Below are positions 6,695-7,286 of a stretch of 7,286 bases of DNA, one piece after another. A model generated the notes under the pieces. That model saw nothing but the letters and a program-made list of their open reading frames with translations. It had not been told where the DNA came from and did no database searches. This DNA comes from Acidobacteriota bacterium (GTDB lineage: Bacteria > Acidobacteriota > Blastocatellia > Pyrinomonadales > Pyrinomonadaceae). Position 1 is the first letter of the stretch, and each line of letters begins with the position of its first letter. Position numbers and translations under genes: made by a program. The DNA lies in assembly GCA_029862725.1 (NCBI GenBank), contig JAOTWT010000140.1, positions 1-7,286 of the forward strand, read 5' to 3'.

Positions 6695-7286
6695 ATGAAG
6701 TCTCGAGTTCTAGATACCCTGGCAACTTTTGCGCTGAGCTTTTCGTTGGGCCAATTTGCGGCCGGTCAAGTTCTACCCCCGCCGCCTCCGATGTTGAACG
6801 ACAAAGAGGAATTGCGTATCGATACGCAGTTGGTCGATGTGCCGGTCGCGGTTACGGATCGCGCCGGAAAACCTGTCCTAAAGCTAAAGAAAGAGAATTT
6901 CGTCGTTTACGAGGATGGCAAGCCGCAAGAAATCGCCAGTTTTTTTGCGACCGATGAGGCCTTTGAAGTTGCCCTTCTGCTCGACACATCGGGCTCGACC
7001 CGTTCCGACCTCCGTTTGATAAAGCGCGCCGCGCGTCTTTTTTTGGATTCACTCAGACCCGGCGACCGTGTTTCGATCATCGCGTTTAACACGGCCGAGC
7101 AGGAAGACGGGGGTGCCGGGGTAACCAGAACATATCCTATAAGTGAAGTAATTACTGGGCTTACGGAAAATAGAGAAACACTTTATGCGGCACTCCAGAG
7201 GGTTGGAACAAGCAATGGGACGCCGATTTATGACAGTTTGGTGAAGGTCGCCGAAGAGATCTTCGCCACCGTTCCCTCCGAGAGAT
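6695..7286 (+). CDS. VWFA-related Acidobacterial domain protein (partial, 3' end missing)
   Basis: An open frame from ATG 6695 to the window edge gives 197 residues without a stop. A modest signal peptide (residues 1-25, ending AAGQ) leads into a Pro-rich spacer. Then comes the region characteristic of the acidobacterial VWFA-related family: RIDTQLVDVPVAVTDRAGKP, ENFVVYEDGKPQEIASF. The von Willebrand A fold starts with the metal-ion-dependent adhesion site D97-T-S99-G-S101 at the end of a hydrophobic strand (VALLL). It continues with GDRVSIIAFN (123-132) and GTSNGTPIYDSL, where T176 is the likely third metal-site residue. The family is exported and commonly occurs in many copies per acidobacterial genome; its role is presumed to be protein binding or adhesion and is not established. 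An in-frame TAA at 6686 limits the start. No clear ribosome binding site precedes the ATG. Confidence 0.88.
   Translation, partial: MKSRVLDTLATFALSFSLGQFAAGQVLPPPPPMLNDKEELRIDTQLVDVPVAVTDRAGKPVLKLKKENFVVYEDGKPQEIASFFATDEAFEVALLLDTSGSTRSDLRLIKRAARLFLDSLRPGDRVSIIAFNTAEQEDGGAGVTRTYPISEVITGLTENRETLYAALQRVGTSNGTPIYDSLVKVAEEIFATVPSER

Overview
The window reads as an ordinary stretch of bacterial chromosome, most likely from Acidobacteriota (Blastocatellia/Pyrinomonas-like). Three features suggest this. The last gene carries the N-terminal region and von Willebrand A fold typical of 'VWFA-related Acidobacterial domain' proteins. Two genes begin with the short C-P-x-C ... C-L-Q-D-G zinc-ribbon head common on membrane proteins of that group. 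A large secreted beta-propeller/amidohydrolase fusion is also present. The assignment is inferred from protein style; there is no rRNA or other marker gene to confirm it.

Layout. Bases 1-123 hold the last 40 codons of an unrecognised plus-strand gene. A tightly packed plus-strand run follows: a 1108-residue exported PD40-propeller/amidohydrolase (173-3499); a zinc-ribbon, single-pass membrane protein with a discoidin-like NADase-type glycan-binding domain (3503-4339); a second zinc-ribbon, single-pass membrane protein with a Thr/Pro linker and an NTF2-like domain (4364-5230); and a GNAT acetyltransferase (5217-5708). The gaps are 3 nt, 24 nt and a 14-nt overlap, so these four are probably co-transcribed. 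A convergent 62-nt gap contains a hairpin plus T-tract oriented for the minus strand. Then comes a minus-strand secreted FG-GAP/VCBS-repeat protein (5771-6436, start re-assigned from its ribosome binding site). A 258-nt AT-rich divergent intergenic region with one inverted repeat separates it from the start of a VWFA-domain protein (6695 to the window end, truncated).

How the parts may work together. Most products are predicted to be exported or membrane-anchored with the functional domain outside the cytoplasm: a secreted metallo-hydrolase, two anchored proteins with different outer domains on a related cytoplasmic head, a repeat-containing secreted protein and a secreted VWA protein. This suggests envelope or surface biology, but no shared pathway can be proven from the sequence.

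No tRNA, rRNA, CRISPR array, insertion sequence, integrase, attachment site or origin was seen. The most interesting item is the adjacent pair of zinc-ribbon membrane proteins, which share a head module and differ completely in their outer domains.
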